64,000 bases of DNA from Streptomyces anulatus (lineage in GTDB: Bacteria > Actinomycetota > Actinomycetes > Streptomycetales > Streptomycetaceae). The notes below the pieces were generated by a model. The model saw only the letters and a program-made list of their open reading frames with translations. It ran no database searches and was not told the origin of the DNA. A program made the translations under genes and the position numbers. The DNA is taken from assembly GCF_014650675.1 (NCBI RefSeq), contig NZ_BMVK01000020.1:62001-126000 (forward strand), read 5' to 3'. Within the stretch, counting starts at the first letter, position 1; each line of letters opens with the position of its first letter. Shown in pieces: positions 40,251 to 48,200 of this stretch.

Positions 40251-41432
40251 CTACGCCGGGCGCACACTCCCGTAGATCGGCATGTAGTAGATCGACTCCT
40301 CGCGGACGTTCGCACCCGGCTTCGGGGCGTGGATCATCATCCCGTCGCCCTTGTAGATGCCGACGTGGCTGATGTCGTCGTAGAAGAAGACCAGGTCTCC
40401 CGGCTTCAGGTCGGACGTGGCGACCCGGGTCCCGACCTCCACCTGGTCCCAGGTCGTCCGGGGCAGGGTCACGCCCGCCTCCCGCCACGCCGCCTGGGTC
40501 AGCCCCGAACAGTCGTAGCTGGAGGGGCCCGAGGCGCCCCACACGTACGGCTTCCCGATCTGCGCGCGGGCGAAGGCCAGCACCTTCTCCGCCTTGGCGG
40601 CGTAGCCGCTGTCCGTACCGCTGCCGGTGCCCGGGCCCGGATCCGTGCCCGTACCGGAGCCCGAGCCGTCGCCGGACTCCTTCGCGGCCTCCTCGCGGGC
40701 CTTCTCCTCGGCCTCGGCCCGCTCCTTCGCCTCGGCGGCCTGCCGGGCGGCCAGCTTCGCCGCCTTCTCCTTCGCCTCGGCCTCCTTCTTGCGCTCCAGC
40801 TCCGCCAGCCGCGCCTTCTCCTCGGCGGTCAGCCGCGAGAGCAGGCCGCGGGCCTCGGTGAGCTTGGTCTGCACGTCCTTCTTGCTGGAGGCGAGCGTGG
40901 CCTGCGTCTCGGTGAGGGTCTCCAGGCTCTTCACCGCCTCCGCGCGCTTCTTCGCCGCCGACGCCTGCTGCGTACGGAACTCGGTGACGGACCTCTGCTG
41001 GCGCTCCGTCGCCCGGTCCATCAGCCGGCTCTGGTCGAAGTACCCCTGCGGGTTGTCCGCGAGGAAGAACGTCGCCGCGGGCCCGATGCCCCCGTTGCGG
41101 TACTGGGCCGCCGCGTAGGAGCCCAGCGCCCGGCGCGCCTCGTTGATCTTCTCGGTCCGCTTCGCCACGTCGGAGAGCAGCGTGTCGACCTTCGTCTGCT
41201 GGGACGCGGAGGCGGCCTTGGCCCGGTTGTACTCCTGCGTCGCGGCGCCCGCCTGCCGGTACAGGGCGTCGACCTTCTTCTGGACCTCCTCGACGGCGGG
41301 CTTCGGCTCCGCGGGCGCGGCCGTGGCGCTCTGCGTGGAGAGCAGCGTCACGGAGGCCAGCGCGGCCGTCGTCAGCCCGACGGCGGGAGTGGTGGTGCGC
41401 ACCTTCGTGCGCGGCTTGCGATGCGATGCCAA
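40251..41432 (-). CDS. Secreted NlpC/P60 hydrolase under a c-di-AMP riboswitch
   Basis: The product is 393 residues. I chose TTG 41432 rather than ATG 41441 because the strong site GGAAGGAG abuts the ATG directly with no spacer, but lies nine bases before the TTG. The TTG start also gives MASHRKPR, the common family N-terminus. A signal peptide leads to an Ala/Glu/Lys-rich coiled-coil region, a Gly/Thr/Ser linker and the NlpC/P60 domain with catalytic Cys in SYDCSGLTQAAW and His in DISHVGIYKGDG. It is a peptidoglycan remodelling enzyme. The transcript leader contains a ydaO-type riboswitch (next entry), so c-di-AMP probably lowers expression. Confidence 0.92.
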   Translation of the reverse strand: MASHRKPRTKVRTTTPAVGLTTAALASVTLLSTQSATAAPAEPKPAVEEVQKKVDALYRQAGAATQEYNRAKAASASQQTKVDTLLSDVAKRTEKINEARRALGSYAAAQYRNGGIGPAATFFLADNPQGYFDQSRLMDRATERQQRSVTEFRTQQASAAKKRAEAVKSLETLTETQATLASSKKDVQTKLTEARGLLSRLTAEEKARLAELERKKEAEAKEKAAKLAARQAAEAKERAEAEEKAREEAAKESGDGSGSGTGTDPGPGTGSGTDSGYAAKAEKVLAFARAQIGKPYVWGASGPSSYDCSGLTQAAWREAGVTLPRTTWDQVEVGTRVATSDLKPGDLVFFYDDISHVGIYKGDGMMIHAPKPGANVREESIYYMPIYGSVRPA

Positions 41433-41452
41433 GACCGGCATCTCCTTCCGTG

Positions 41453-41610
41453 GACCGCCTACCGGGTTAGCTGTCGGGTTCGGACGGAACGGAAGGCTGT
41501 CCTACGGTCCGGATGCGAGGACACGGACCGATTCACCCCGGTGCTGCGTGTGGGTCCCCGGTTCCGAACTGCCAGGGCGGCAGGACGGATTCGGCAGAGG
41601 TGTCCGTTAG
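41453..41610 (-). promoter_or_regulatory. c-di-AMP (ydaO-yuaA) riboswitch
   Basis: Reading the minus strand, the conserved ydaO segments occur in order. They are GCCGAA (near 41590), a GGAACCGGGG type core near 41560, GGGGTGAATCGG near 41535, and the 3' block CCGAACCCGACAGCTAACCC followed by GGTAGGCGG (41482-41454). It sits directly upstream of the NlpC/P60 gene. Actinobacterial cell-wall hydrolase genes are the classic targets of this riboswitch. Limits are approximate. The rest of the gap to pcrA (41611-41886) holds promoter sequence but no gene. Confidence 0.85.
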
Positions 41611-41886
41611 GCGTGGTTCGCCTCAGGGAGGTACGGATCACCTGACCGAGCACGCTAGCCAACCGGCACCGCCGCTGGGAAGGACGATGAGCGATATGCC
41701 CGATACATTTTCGTGACCTTTCCGGATCGGGGGCCCGGCACCCCCTCCGACCGGGCACTCCTTCACGGAACGTCGACGTCCGGTCTCCGTGCGTACGGGT
41801 GAGGGGCGGGCGATTCCCCGGTGCGGGCGCCCGCTTCCGGCCTTCGGCGGAACGTTGTCAGTCCGGCCGCCTAGACTCGGGAGGCG

Positions 41887-44328
41887 ATGAGCAGCCTCTT
41901 TGACGACAGTTTCCTGACCGGCCTCCAGCCCGCGGAGGACGGCCCCCCGCCGCCCCCCGAGGACCACGCGCCCGAAGCGGTGCCGGAGGGACTCTTCGAG
42001 GGCGTCTACGACGCGCCCCCGCCGCCCCGGGACGGGTACTACCGGGACGGTCACGCGCGCCCGGTGATCGACTCCGCCGCCCTGCTCGACGGGCTGAACA
42101 CCGAGCAGCGCGCCGCCGTCGTGCACGCCGGGTCCCCGCTGCTCATCGTCGCCGGGGCCGGCTCCGGCAAGACCAGGGTCCTCACCCACCGCATCGCCCA
42201 CCTGCTGGCCGAGCGCGGGACGCACCCCGGGCAGATCCTCGCGATCACCTTCACCAACAAGGCCGCGGGCGAGATGAAGGAGCGCGTCGAGCAGCTCGTC
42301 GGCCCCCGCGCCAACGCCATGTGGGTCATGACCTTCCACAGCGCGTGCGTCCGCATCCTGCGCCGCGAGTCGAAGAAGCTCGGCTTCACCTCGTCGTTCT
42401 CGATCTACGACGCCGCCGACTCCAAGCGCCTGATGGCCCTGGTCTGCCGCGACCTCGACCTGGACCCGAAGCAGTTCCCGCCGAAGTCCTTCACCGCCAA
42501 GGTCTCCAACCTCAAGAACGAGCTCATCGACGAGGAGACCTTCGCCGGGCAGGCCGCGGACGGTTTCGAGAAGACCCTCGCCCAGGCGTACGCGCTCTAC
42601 CAGGCCCGCCTGCGCGAGGCCAACGCCCTGGACTTCGACGACATCATCATGACGACGGTCCACCTGCTCCAGGCCTTCCCCGACGTCGCCGAGCACTACC
42701 GCCGCCGCTTCCGCCACGTCCTCGTCGACGAGTACCAGGACACCAACCACGCCCAGTACACGCTGGTGCGGGAGCTGGTCGGCCCGGCCGGGGAGGCCGA
42801 CGCGCCCGCCGAGCTGTGCGTGGTGGGCGACGCGGACCAGTCGATCTACGCCTTCCGGGGCGCGACCATCCGCAACATCCTCCAGTTCGAGGAGGACTAC
42901 CCGAGCGCGACGACGATCCTGCTGGAGCAGAACTACCGCTCCACCCAGACGATCCTCTCCGCCGCCAACGCCGTCATCGAGCGCAACGAGAGCCGCCGCC
43001 CCAAGAACCTCTGGACCAACGCCGGCAGCGGCGCCCGCATCACCGGCTATGTCGCCGACACCGAGCACGACGAGGCGCAGTTCGTCGCCGACGAGATCGA
43101 CCGGCTCACCGACGCGGGCGACGCCAAGGCGGGCGACGTCGCCGTCTTCTACCGGACCAACGCCCAGTCCCGTGTCTTCGAAGAGATCTTCATCCGCGTC
43201 GGCCTGCCCTACAAGGTCGTCGGCGGTGTGCGCTTCTACGAGCGCAAGGAGGTCCGGGACGTCCTGGCCTACCTCCGGGTCCTCGCCAACCCCGAGGACA
43301 CCGTCCCGCTGCGCCGCATCCTCAACGTCCCCAAGCGCGGCATCGGCGACCGCGCCGAAGCCATGATCGACGCCCTGTCGATGCGCGAGAAGATCTCCTT
43401 CCCGCAGGCGCTGCGCCGCGTCGACGAGGCGTACGGCATGGCCGCCCGCTCGTCCAACGCCGTCAAGCGCTTCAACACGCTGATGGAGGAGCTGCGCACG
43501 ATCGTCGAGTCCGGTGCCGGGCCCGCCGTCGTGCTGGAAGCGGTCCTGGAGCGCACGGGCTATCTCGCCGAGCTCCAGGCCTCCACCGATCCGCAGGACG
43601 AGACCCGCATCGAGAACCTCCAGGAACTCGCCGCCGTCGCCCTCGAATTCGAGCAGGAGCGCGGCGACGAGGAGGGCACGGGCACGCTCGCGGAGTTCCT
43701 GGAGAAGGTCGCCCTCGTGGCCGACTCCGACCAGATCCCCGACGAGGACGAGGACGGCTCCGGCGTCATCACGCTGATGACCCTGCACACGGCGAAGGGC
43801 CTGGAGTTCCCGGTCGTCTTCCTCACCGGCATGGAGGACGGCGTCTTCCCGCACATGCGGGCCCTCGGCCAGACCAAGGAGCTGGAGGAGGAGCGCCGCC
43901 TCGCGTACGTCGGCATCACCCGCGCCCGCGAACGGCTCTATCTGACCCGGGCCGCGATGCGCAGCGCCTGGGGCCAGCCCTCGTACAACCCGCCCTCGCG
44001 ATTCCTGGAGGAGATCCCGGAGCAGCACCTGGACTGGCGGCGCAAGGGCCCGATGGCCGCCCCCGCCGGGCCCACCTCCGGCATCACGTCCTCACTGTCC
44101 TCCTCGCGCTCCCGCTCCGGCCCCTCGGGCTTCGCGACCCGGCGCGGCGGCGCGGAGAAGCCGACGGTCACCCTGGTGGCCGGGGACCGGGTCACGCACG
44201 ACCAGTTCGGGCTCGGCACGGTGACGGCCGTCGAGGGCTTCGGCGACCAGGCCAAGGCGACGGTCGACTTCGGCGACGAACGCCCGAAGAAGCTCCTGCT
44301 GCGGTACGCGCCGGTCGAGAAGCTGTAG
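41887..44328 (+). CDS. pcrA: UvrD/PcrA-type ATP-dependent DNA helicase
   Basis: The product is 813 residues from ATG 41887 with a GGGAGG site. Walker A is GAGSGKT (90-96); the other superfamily 1 motifs (DEYQDTN, GDADQSIYAFRGA, LTLHTAKGLEF-type, YVGITRARE) are all present. The C-terminal tail ends in a small Tudor-like domain (DRVTHDQFGLGTVTAVEG), which in PcrA/UvrD binds RNA polymerase. The helicase removes proteins from DNA in repair and during replication-transcription conflict. The N-terminal acidic 70 residues are an actinobacterial addition. Confidence 0.96.
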   Translation: MSSLFDDSFLTGLQPAEDGPPPPPEDHAPEAVPEGLFEGVYDAPPPPRDGYYRDGHARPVIDSAALLDGLNTEQRAAVVHAGSPLLIVAGAGSGKTRVLTHRIAHLLAERGTHPGQILAITFTNKAAGEMKERVEQLVGPRANAMWVMTFHSACVRILRRESKKLGFTSSFSIYDAADSKRLMALVCRDLDLDPKQFPPKSFTAKVSNLKNELIDEETFAGQAADGFEKTLAQAYALYQARLREANALDFDDIIMTTVHLLQAFPDVAEHYRRRFRHVLVDEYQDTNHAQYTLVRELVGPAGEADAPAELCVVGDADQSIYAFRGATIRNILQFEEDYPSATTILLEQNYRSTQTILSAANAVIERNESRRPKNLWTNAGSGARITGYVADTEHDEAQFVADEIDRLTDAGDAKAGDVAVFYRTNAQSRVFEEIFIRVGLPYKVVGGVRFYERKEVRDVLAYLRVLANPEDTVPLRRILNVPKRGIGDRAEAMIDALSMREKISFPQALRRVDEAYGMAARSSNAVKRFNTLMEELRTIVESGAGPAVVLEAVLERTGYLAELQASTDPQDETRIENLQELAAVALEFEQERGDEEGTGTLAEFLEKVALVADSDQIPDEDEDGSGVITLMTLHTAKGLEFPVVFLTGMEDGVFPHMRALGQTKELEEERRLAYVGITRARERLYLTRAAMRSAWGQPSYNPPSRFLEEIPEQHLDWRRKGPMAAPAGPTSGITSSLSSSRSRSGPSGFATRRGGAEKPTVTLVAGDRVTHDQFGLGTVTAVEGFGDQAKATVDFGDERPKKLLLRYAPVEKL

Positions 44329-44355
44329 ACGGGCGGGACCGGCGGAGCCGGACAC

Positions 44356-44399
44356 ACGAAAGCGGGAGAGAGGGCCGAGGCTCTCTCTCCCGCTTTCGT
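44356..44399 (+). terminator. Terminator of pcrA
   Basis: Perfect 17-base arms (44356-44372, 44383-44399) with a 10-base loop, followed by a T-run at 44407-44411. It is convergent with the M23 peptidase gene and may serve both strands. Confidence 0.88.
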
Positions 44400-44422
44400 C
44401 TGTCCGTTTTTGTGATTCCGTC

Positions 44423-46207
44423 TCAGCTGGGGTCGACGCCCTTGCTGCGCAGCCACGCCAGCGGGTCGATCGCCGAGCCGCCGCCGGGCCGGACCTCGAA
44501 GTGCAGGTGCGGACCGGTGGAGTTGCCCGAATTCCCGGAGTACGCGATGACGTCTCCGGCCTTCACCGGGCCCGAGCGGATCTTGGTGCTGCTGAGGTGG
44601 CAGTACCAGGTCTCGGTGCCGTCGGCGGCGGTCACGATCGCCATGACCCCGTAGGCGCTGTTCAGCTGGGTGCGCACGGTGCCGTCGGTCGCGGCCATCA
44701 CCGGAGTGCCGTACGAGACGGGGAAGTCGATGCCCGTGTGCACGGACATCCAGTTGACGCCCGCCTGACCGTAGTAGGCGCTGAGCCCATGCTGCTTGAC
44801 CGGCAGGACGAACTTGGGTCGCAGCGCCTCACGGCGTGCGGCCTCCTCCTCGCGCTTCTTCTTCTCCGCCGCCTGCCGCTCCCGCAGGTCGATGCGCTCC
44901 TGGGTGCGGCTCGCACGCTCCCGGAAGTCGTCGCTGCCCTCGGAGAGCTGCTCCAGCTGGCTGTCCAGCCGGTTGTTCGCGGCGACCGGCTTGACCGTGC
45001 TGGGGTCGGCGACCGCCAGCGAGGTGGTCGTCTCCTCCGGCTTCTCCTCGCCGCCGGGCATCCCGCCGACCGAGGCGGCGGCGATGCCCGCGACGCTCAT
45101 CACGCAGGCGGAGGGCACCGCGACGGTCAGCAGGGCGGAACGCTTGGCGGGGGTGCGCCGACGGGCCCGGTTGCGGGGAGCGGGGGGACGGACGGCGGTG
45201 CGGTTCACGGAGTGCGGGGCGGGGAAGTCGTCCCCGGCGTCCGGCTCCGGCGCGGCGTCCGGTGCGAGAGCGGCGAACTCGGCGGTGACGGACGGGCCGG
45301 CCGGTGACTCCTCGGCCGTGCCGTCCGGTTCGGCCGTCGCGTCGAGTGCCGTCGGGTCGGCCGGCTGCTGTTCGTACAGCGGGTGCGACGTCTGTTCGGG
45401 TTCGTACGCGGTGTCCCCGGGCGTGGCGCCGGAGTTCCACGCGGTCGCGTCGTAGGCGCCCGTGTCGTACGTCCCCGTGCCGTAGGCACCGGTTTCGTAA
45501 GCGCCGGTCTCATAGGCGCCGGTGTCGTACGAACCGGTGTCGTGCGAGCCGGAGCCATGGGTGCCCGTGTCGAACGTGCCCGTGGTGAAGGCGGTGGTGG
45601 CGTACGTCCCGGTGTCGGCGGCGACGGCCGCCGTGCCGTACGCGCCGGTCGGATACGACCCGGTCCCGTAGGCGTCGGCGTCTTGGATGCCGCCGGTTCC
45701 GTACGCGGTGCCGGCCGGGTACGCACCGGTGTCGTAGGCGCCCGTCCCGTACGTCCCGGTGCCGTACGCCTCCGTGGCGTACGCGGTGTCCGTGCCGTAC
45801 GGGGCGGCGGGGAAGCCGTTGGTGGGGAACGCGCCGGTGTCGGCGGTCGCCCACTGGCCGGTCAGGTCCTGGTCGGTGACCTGCTGCCAGGCCCCGGAGG
45901 TGTCCCACTGCTGCGGGGCCTGCTCCTGGGCGGCGTAACCGTCGTAGGCGGGAGTCTGCTGTGCGCCGGTGCCGGTGTCCCATGCGGAGGAGTCGTACTG
46001 GCCGCTGTGGTCCGGCTGTCCGGTCGCGTACGGGGCGTCGTAGCCGGCGCCGTAGGTGGTGTCGCCGTATCCGGCGGCGGGGTGACCCGCGTCGTAGCCG
46101 GTGTCGTGGCCGCCCGGAAGGGAGCCGAAGAGCGGGTCGGTGTCGAAGCCGCCGGTCGATCGGTCGTCGTACCCGACATGCCCGGCGTGGGGGTGCTGGT
46201 CGTTCAC
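44423..46207 (-). CDS. Membrane-anchored M23 family peptidase with TGAY repeats
   Basis: The product is 594 residues from GTG 46207; TTG 46210 is one codon earlier. The first 260 residues are a Gly/Thr/Tyr/Asp-rich low-complexity tail with repeated TGAY(D/E), TGTY and similar motifs. A linker, one hydrophobic helix (about 345-375), an alpha-helical segment (DFRERASRTQERIDLRERQ) and a C-terminal LytM/M23 domain follow. The zinc motif HTGIDF and the HLHFE motif are intact. The enzyme cleaves peptidoglycan cross-bridges or activates amidases. The cytoplasmic repeat tail is unusual in this family and may organise the protein at division or growth sites. Confidence 0.9.
   Translation of the reverse strand: MNDQHPHAGHVGYDDRSTGGFDTDPLFGSLPGGHDTGYDAGHPAAGYGDTTYGAGYDAPYATGQPDHSGQYDSSAWDTGTGAQQTPAYDGYAAQEQAPQQWDTSGAWQQVTDQDLTGQWATADTGAFPTNGFPAAPYGTDTAYATEAYGTGTYGTGAYDTGAYPAGTAYGTGGIQDADAYGTGSYPTGAYGTAAVAADTGTYATTAFTTGTFDTGTHGSGSHDTGSYDTGAYETGAYETGAYGTGTYDTGAYDATAWNSGATPGDTAYEPEQTSHPLYEQQPADPTALDATAEPDGTAEESPAGPSVTAEFAALAPDAAPEPDAGDDFPAPHSVNRTAVRPPAPRNRARRRTPAKRSALLTVAVPSACVMSVAGIAAASVGGMPGGEEKPEETTTSLAVADPSTVKPVAANNRLDSQLEQLSEGSDDFRERASRTQERIDLRERQAAEKKKREEEAARREALRPKFVLPVKQHGLSAYYGQAGVNWMSVHTGIDFPVSYGTPVMAATDGTVRTQLNSAYGVMAIVTAADGTETWYCHLSSTKIRSGPVKAGDVIAYSGNSGNSTGPHLHFEVRPGGGSAIDPLAWLRSKGVDPS
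45450..45545 (-). repeat. 15-base repeats coding TGAY(D/E/G)
   Basis: Within the M23 gene a 15-base unit that encodes TGAYx recurs about seven times here, with third-base variation, and degenerate copies extend to about 46050. Variation between copies implies an older expansion kept by selection. Confidence 0.65.
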
Positions 46208-46413
46208 CAACGTCTCTCTCGCCTCGGCAGCAGGACTGTTCTGGGGTCCCGGTCAGGGAGGTCCCAGGGGGAAGCAGTGGCCGCGACTGTACCCGGCGGT
46301 ATGTGAGGACGACAATCTTCGACAGGTTTTGCGTTCGCAGGAAACGGGCAATCGGCCGCCTTTCGGTGGACGGCAGGCGCAGGCTTGGCCCTACGTTCGA
46401 GTGATGTTCTATT

Positions 46414-47352
46414 TCAGGCCGCGGACGTTGCCCCGGTGGAGGAACCGGTGGCGGTGGCGGTGTCCTCTCCGGCCTCCGGCGCATCGAGGGCCTCAAGGAT
46501 CGCGGCGGCCACTGTCGGATGCACGGGCAGCGCGAGGTGTCCGATGCCGGTGACGCGTACGTTCACCGCGTCGAGATCGGGATGGTCGACGCACGCGGTC
46601 TCGACGGGGACCATCACCTGGTCCAACTCGCTCCAGAAGCTCACGAACCGGGTCCGGCAGCCGGGGGCGGGGGTGCGCAGCTCCTCGATCACGGAGGAAC
46701 CGCCGCGCATCTGACGCACGATGGGGTGAATGCCCGCCCCGGGGGCGACGGCGGTGCCCCCGTGCGGGGTTCCGAGCGTCACCAGGGTGCGCACCCGTCG
46801 GTCACCGCCGAGTCGCTGTACGTAGTACCGGGCGATCAGGCCGCCGAGGCTGTGCCCGACGATGTCGACCCGGCTGTGCCCGGTGCGTGCGCAGATTTCC
46901 TCCACATGGAGCCCGAGCAGGTCGGCGGCGGCGCGGATGTCGCGTGTCAGCGGCGAGTAGTTGAGCGATTCCAGGTGGCGATGGCCGTGCCGGGTCAGCG
47001 CGCGCCGCAGGACGACGAACGCGGAACGGTTGTCGATGAAGCCGTGCAGCAGGACGACGGGTGGCGCGTCGTCGGCGGCGAGCGGCAGGGCGGTGGCCGC
47101 GTGGGGGGCCGCCTCGCCCCCGGCGGTGGTCGCACGGGGAGCGGTCTCGCCCCCGTCCGGGCCGTGGGCGCCGGTGCGCGCCGGTCGGGTCGGCCGGCGC
47201 GGCGGGCGGCGTTCCGGGGTGAGACCGAAGGGATAGGCGATCAGGTGCCCGACGAGGACGGCCAGCTCCAGTGCGGTGGCGCCGAGCAGTGCGGACGACA
47301 TCCGGGGGCCCGGCAGGCGGGGCAGCGGGGGGAGGGGAGGGAGGAGCTTCAC
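46414..47352 (-). CDS. Alpha/beta hydrolase (lipase-like)
   Basis: The product is 312 residues from GTG 47352 (AGGAGG site). The nucleophile elbow GHSLGG, the oxyanion region VVLLHGFIDN and late Asp/His-bearing segments (TACVDHPDLD, TGIGHLALPV) form a complete catalytic set. An N-terminal hydrophobic segment (ALLGATALELAVLVGHLIAY) suggests membrane anchoring. Relatives act on lipids and esters. No partner gene indicates the substrate. Confidence 0.87.
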   Translation of the reverse strand: MKLLPPLPPLPRLPGPRMSSALLGATALELAVLVGHLIAYPFGLTPERRPPRRPTRPARTGAHGPDGGETAPRATTAGGEAAPHAATALPLAADDAPPVVLLHGFIDNRSAFVVLRRALTRHGHRHLESLNYSPLTRDIRAAADLLGLHVEEICARTGHSRVDIVGHSLGGLIARYYVQRLGGDRRVRTLVTLGTPHGGTAVAPGAGIHPIVRQMRGGSSVIEELRTPAPGCRTRFVSFWSELDQVMVPVETACVDHPDLDAVNVRVTGIGHLALPVHPTVAAAILEALDAPEAGEDTATATGSSTGATSAA

Positions 47353-47406
47353 GGCCGACCTCCTGTACTGGCGTACGGGGGAGGCGGCTCCCGTCCCCGT
47401 ATGCCC

Positions 47407-47592
47407 TCATGGGGTGTCGGCACGAGGGTCGCGGGGCCGGTGGCGGCCGGGCGGCGACGCCGCCCGTACCACCGTGCCGTGCGGCTGGCGGCGCGGTGGT
47501 ACGGCGACCTCGTAGCGGCTCCCCTTGCGCCGGACCCCGCGCGGCCGGAACACCGCGGTTACGGGGGACGACGCCTGGCGAACATGTCCCAC
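47407..47592 (-). CDS. Possible small basic protein
   Basis: This 61-residue frame has GTG 47592, many Arg and Pro residues (FRPRGVRRKGSRYEV), and third-position GC of about 80 percent. It lies between the hydrolase gene and icmB in a 352-bp gap that otherwise holds only a DnaA-box-like TGTGGATAA (47643-47651). It could be a real small gene or chance. I see no motif. Confidence 0.3.
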   Translation of the reverse strand: MGHVRQASSPVTAVFRPRGVRRKGSRYEVAVPPRRQPHGTVVRAASPPGRHRPRDPRADTP

Positions 47593-47704
47593 GTGTGATT
47601 TCCCCCTCCCCGCCTGCCGCGAAACAGCGCCTTGCGGGATGCTGTGGATAACGTTCGTTCACATCCCCGGCCCTTCAGGCGCGGGAGACCAGGTGGAGGC
47701 AGTG

Positions 47705-48118
47705 ATGGGTGTGACCGGTCCGATCCGTGTGGTGGTGGCCAAGCCGGGACTCGACGGCCACGACCGCGGGGCCAAAGTCATCGCGCGGGCGTTGCGCGAC
47801 GCCGGCATGGAGGTGATCTACACGGGGCTCCACCAGACGCCCGAGCAGATCGTCGACACGGCGATCCAGGAGGACGCCGACGCCATCGGCCTCTCGATCC
47901 TCTCCGGGGCGCACAACACGCTGTTCGCCAAGGTGATCGAGCTGCTGAAGGACCGGGAGGCGGAGGACATCAAGGTGTTCGGCGGCGGGATCATCCCGGA
48001 GGACGACATCGCGCCGCTGAAGAAGCTGGGCGTCGCCGAGCTCTTCACGCCGGGGGCGACGACGACCGAGATCGTCACCTGGGTCAACGCCAACGTCCGC
48101 CAGGCCGCCCAGGCCTGA
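47705..48118 (+). CDS. icmB: Isobutyryl-CoA mutase small subunit (B12-binding)
   Basis: The product is 137 residues from ATG 47705 with GGAGG upstream. The length and the cobalamin motif DxHxxG (D17, H19, G22) match IcmB of Streptomyces. SILSGAH and GGGIIPEDD complete the B12 fold. It pairs with the large subunit IcmA, which is usually unlinked, to convert isobutyryl-CoA to n-butyryl-CoA. This feeds acyl-CoA precursors used in polyketide and fatty acid synthesis. Methylmalonyl-CoA mutase subunits can look alike; the stand-alone B12 domain of this size favours icmB. Confidence 0.88.
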   Translation: MGVTGPIRVVVAKPGLDGHDRGAKVIARALRDAGMEVIYTGLHQTPEQIVDTAIQEDADAIGLSILSGAHNTLFAKVIELLKDREAEDIKVFGGGIIPEDDIAPLKKLGVAELFTPGATTTEIVTWVNANVRQAAQA

Positions 48119-48132
48119 ACGCCGCCCCCGGG

Positions 48133-48158
48133 GCGGGCCCGCTGCGTACGGGGCCCGC
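48133..48158. terminator. Hairpin between icmB and the DUF5691 gene
   Basis: Eight-base arms (48133-48140, 48151-48158) with a 10-base loop, 14 bp after icmB in a convergent gap. Confidence 0.5.
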
Positions 48159-48200
48159 GCGGGCGGCGGACGTTCCGTCGCCGCCCACGCCGTCGCGGCG

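Noticed and set aside
47643..47651. TGTGGATAA as a replication origin signal
   Set aside because: A single E. coli-type DnaA box without a cluster or dnaA/dnaN neighbours is not an origin; it is kept only as a minor note.
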